Below the pieces are notes generated by a model. The model had not been told where the DNA came from. It searched no databases and worked only from the letters and a program-made list of their open reading frames with translations. Made by a program: the position numbers and the translations under genes. 64,000 nucleotides of DNA from Oscillibacter valericigenes (GTDB lineage: Bacteria; Bacillota; Clostridia; Oscillospirales; Oscillospiraceae), in the NCBI RefSeq assembly GCF_021531435.1, contig NZ_JAFBIS010000004.1, positions 93,846 to 157,845 of the forward strand. The letters run 5' to 3'. This document shows positions 62,587 to 64,000 of this stretch, piece after piece. The number at the start of each line of letters is the position of its first letter. The first letter of the stretch is position 1.

Positions 62587-62722
62587 GCTTCCTTGGGTGG
62601 CTTTCTCAGGAGACCAGCGGCCTCAACTCTGTGAGGAATTGCGACCGCTGGTCGCTCAGAACGGATGGGCGGCGCTTCACGCCGTTTGGAATGGAACGGC
62701 TACGCCGTTTGCATTGGAATGA

Positions 62723-63650
62723 GCGCACCGTTCCTCCGGAACGGGCGCGCCGTTTGACTGGAATTCGCATACCTCTGGCGTTAATTATGTTGCCAAAAGA
62801 ATCTTACCTACGAAGTCAGTGGTTTTGACGGTTCTTCCAACAAATCATAGTGGAAATGATGTGTGGATATTTGATGATGCAAATAAGAATTCACTATTTG
62901 AAGAGTGCAAAAATGGAGTAAAGGATGGGATCTGGGAATATCGCGATGCATCAGAGCATGGGTATGCAGGGAATATGATTGTTTCCTATAGCGACAATAA
63001 AGGGGCAATAATCAGATTCTCTGCTAAATTAGAGCAAAATGCATATATAACGTTTTGGAAAAATTCCAACAGCGCTGTAATTATGATTGAGGCAGACGGA
63101 GAAAAGCAGACTGCTGATCTCTACAGTGATGTAGAGGGAGGAGAAATGCTGAGAATCTATCCGTTTGCTAAGAGTATGTTGCCGGTGATAGTACGTGGCG
63201 GTATATATTGCTTGCTAGTAGCAATGCTTTTCACTGCTCTTTTTGCGCTTGAACAGGAGGCATTAGAACCGCGAAGAAGCAAGTTATTAGGCTACGCATG
63301 GAAGAAGTGGATGATCTTTCCAATATGGGGAGTGCTCTATTTTATTGCTGTAGTGGAGTATAAGAGAGGCATTCCGAACTTCTTGGAATTTGGAGATCAA
63401 CTGTACTATTGGAATGTATCATTGCTTGATACAAATGGAAAATGGAATCCTGCATGGTTATCTGAAAATGTTATCGCATTTAGAGGTTATCTCTGCCAGT
63501 TGCTTCCTACAATTTCAAAATTAATAGGGAATGCAACAGGAATTGATCCGGTGCATATATATTTTCTGTTTACGTCGTTTGCAATCTCATGGCTTACTGC
63601 CTATGTATTACCCATGCTGTATACGGAACTCACGAAGAAGTCTGCACATG
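62723..63650 (+). pseudogene. fragment of a large membrane protein
   Basis: AT-rich open frame without a proper start (GTG at 62819 lacks a ribosome site; readable sequence HTSGVNYVAKRILPTKSVVL precedes it). It encodes an extracytoplasmic beta-rich part then transmembrane segments (GGIYCLLVAMLFTALFALEQ, WMIFPIWGVLYFIAVVEY, FLFTSFAISWLTAYVLPMLY). This is the layout of glycan-polymer or O-antigen-related membrane proteins, but the family is not recognised. It is cut at about 63650, where a glycosyltransferase tail begins in another frame. Confidence 0.6.
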
Positions 63651-63944
63651 CTGAGCTTTACCAGCTATACAAAAGGCGGGCTCCGAGCGGCAACCTTTGG
63701 CGGTTTTGCTATTTCGGGTTTAAGTTTTTTGGTGGCAATTTTTTATTTAATTCAGAAACTCCTTCACTGGGACAAGTTCTTAGCGGGCAATGCACCGATT
63801 TTGATTGGTGTGTTTTTCTTGGGCGGACTGCAATTATTCTTTACAGGTCTTCTGGGAGAGTACATCATGAGCATGAATACTCGTGTAATCCACCGCCCGC
63901 TTGTGATTGAGGAAGAACGACTACCGTTTGGAGCAGGAATTTAA
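63651..63944 (+). pseudogene. GT2 glycosyltransferase C-terminal fragment
   Basis: Frame ending at 63944 encodes SFTSYTKGGLRAATFGGFAI, SGLSFLVAIFYLIQKLLHW, FFLGGLQLFFTGLLGEYIMS, then VIHRPLVIEEERLPF: the two transmembrane helices and tail of GtrB/DPM1-like polyprenyl-phosphate glycosyltransferases. The catalytic domain is missing. Confidence 0.8.
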
Positions 63945-64000
63945 CCGGGAGGGATTGAAACTGTCCCGGCAGACAATGGCCAACTGGATGCTGAACACCT
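63919..64000 (+). pseudogene. IS66-family transposase fragment (runs off window)
   Basis: Read in the frame beginning DYRLEQEFNREGLKLSRQTM, then ANWMLNT: a characteristic internal segment of IS66 TnpC transposases. It starts abruptly inside the end of the glycosyltransferase fragment, so the 5' part is missing here; continuation beyond the window is unknown. Confidence 0.75.

Overview
The window reads as chromosome from a spore-former-related, strictly anaerobic gut Firmicute of the Oscillospiraceae type (Flavonifractor/Intestinimonas/Oscillibacter-like). This rests on GC-rich coding DNA, AGGAGG-type ribosome sites, a ferredoxin-based energy metabolism (indolepyruvate and pyruvate:ferredoxin oxidoreductases, pyruvate phosphate dikinase, membrane pyrophosphatase), a Spo0A-type regulator and a RicT/PSP1 protein. 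Genus is inference; there is no rRNA, and I saw no tRNA or CRISPR array.

Region 1 (0-46.6 kb) is ordinary chromosome. In order it holds an indolepyruvate oxidoreductase operon with a FrhB-like protein and a small possible beta-grasp protein (minus); a Spo0A-like regulator whose receiver has lost its phosphoacceptor, divergent from a tandem-XRE regulator; ppdK; a sodium symporter; holB-ricT; a HAD phosphatase; a GntR-ABC exporter operon with a clear operator; guanine deaminase behind a purine riboswitch; an HD-GYP protein; a ZIP transporter; PHP-cinA-thiI; an ECF sigma/RsiV-like pair; YifB; a very large PFOR gene; an LTA-synthase-like enzyme; a gatD-murT-hydrolase-mnmG-phosphoesterase cluster; a 25-codon mini-gene; hppA; and a two-gene operon encoding a NifU/IscU-like scaffold and a GGGtGRT protein. 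Most transcription units end in clear hairpin terminators.

Region 2 (46.7-58.7 kb) is an integrated mobile element. It carries integrase, excisionase-like protein, MobA/MobL relaxase and VirD4-type coupling protein on the minus strand, an AT-rich CGNR-finger cargo gene on the plus strand, a recombination module (DUF932, YqaJ exonuclease and a partner), and a tightly packed operon for a zinc-ribbon amidoligase, a class II glutamine amidotransferase, a DUF3846 protein and a small DUF6809-like protein.

Region 3 (58.7-64 kb) is a patchwork of element debris: a 5'-truncated gene, two small HTH proteins, a decayed second copy of the amidotransferase tail, an intact tyrosine recombinase, then a recombinase N-terminus joined to an IS21 IstB fragment, a membrane-protein fragment joined to a glycosyltransferase C-terminus, and the beginning of an IS66 transposase fragment at the window edge.

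The most interesting items are the amidoligase/amidotransferase operon; a GatD homologue lacking both catalytic residues next to an apparently intact MurT; a guanine-deaminase riboswitch whose P1 overlaps its terminator (predicted ON switch); two unrelated loci where a terminator is duplicated around a small element with shared CAG..TGTCGAAAAA ends; and the receiver-dead Spo0A paralogue.
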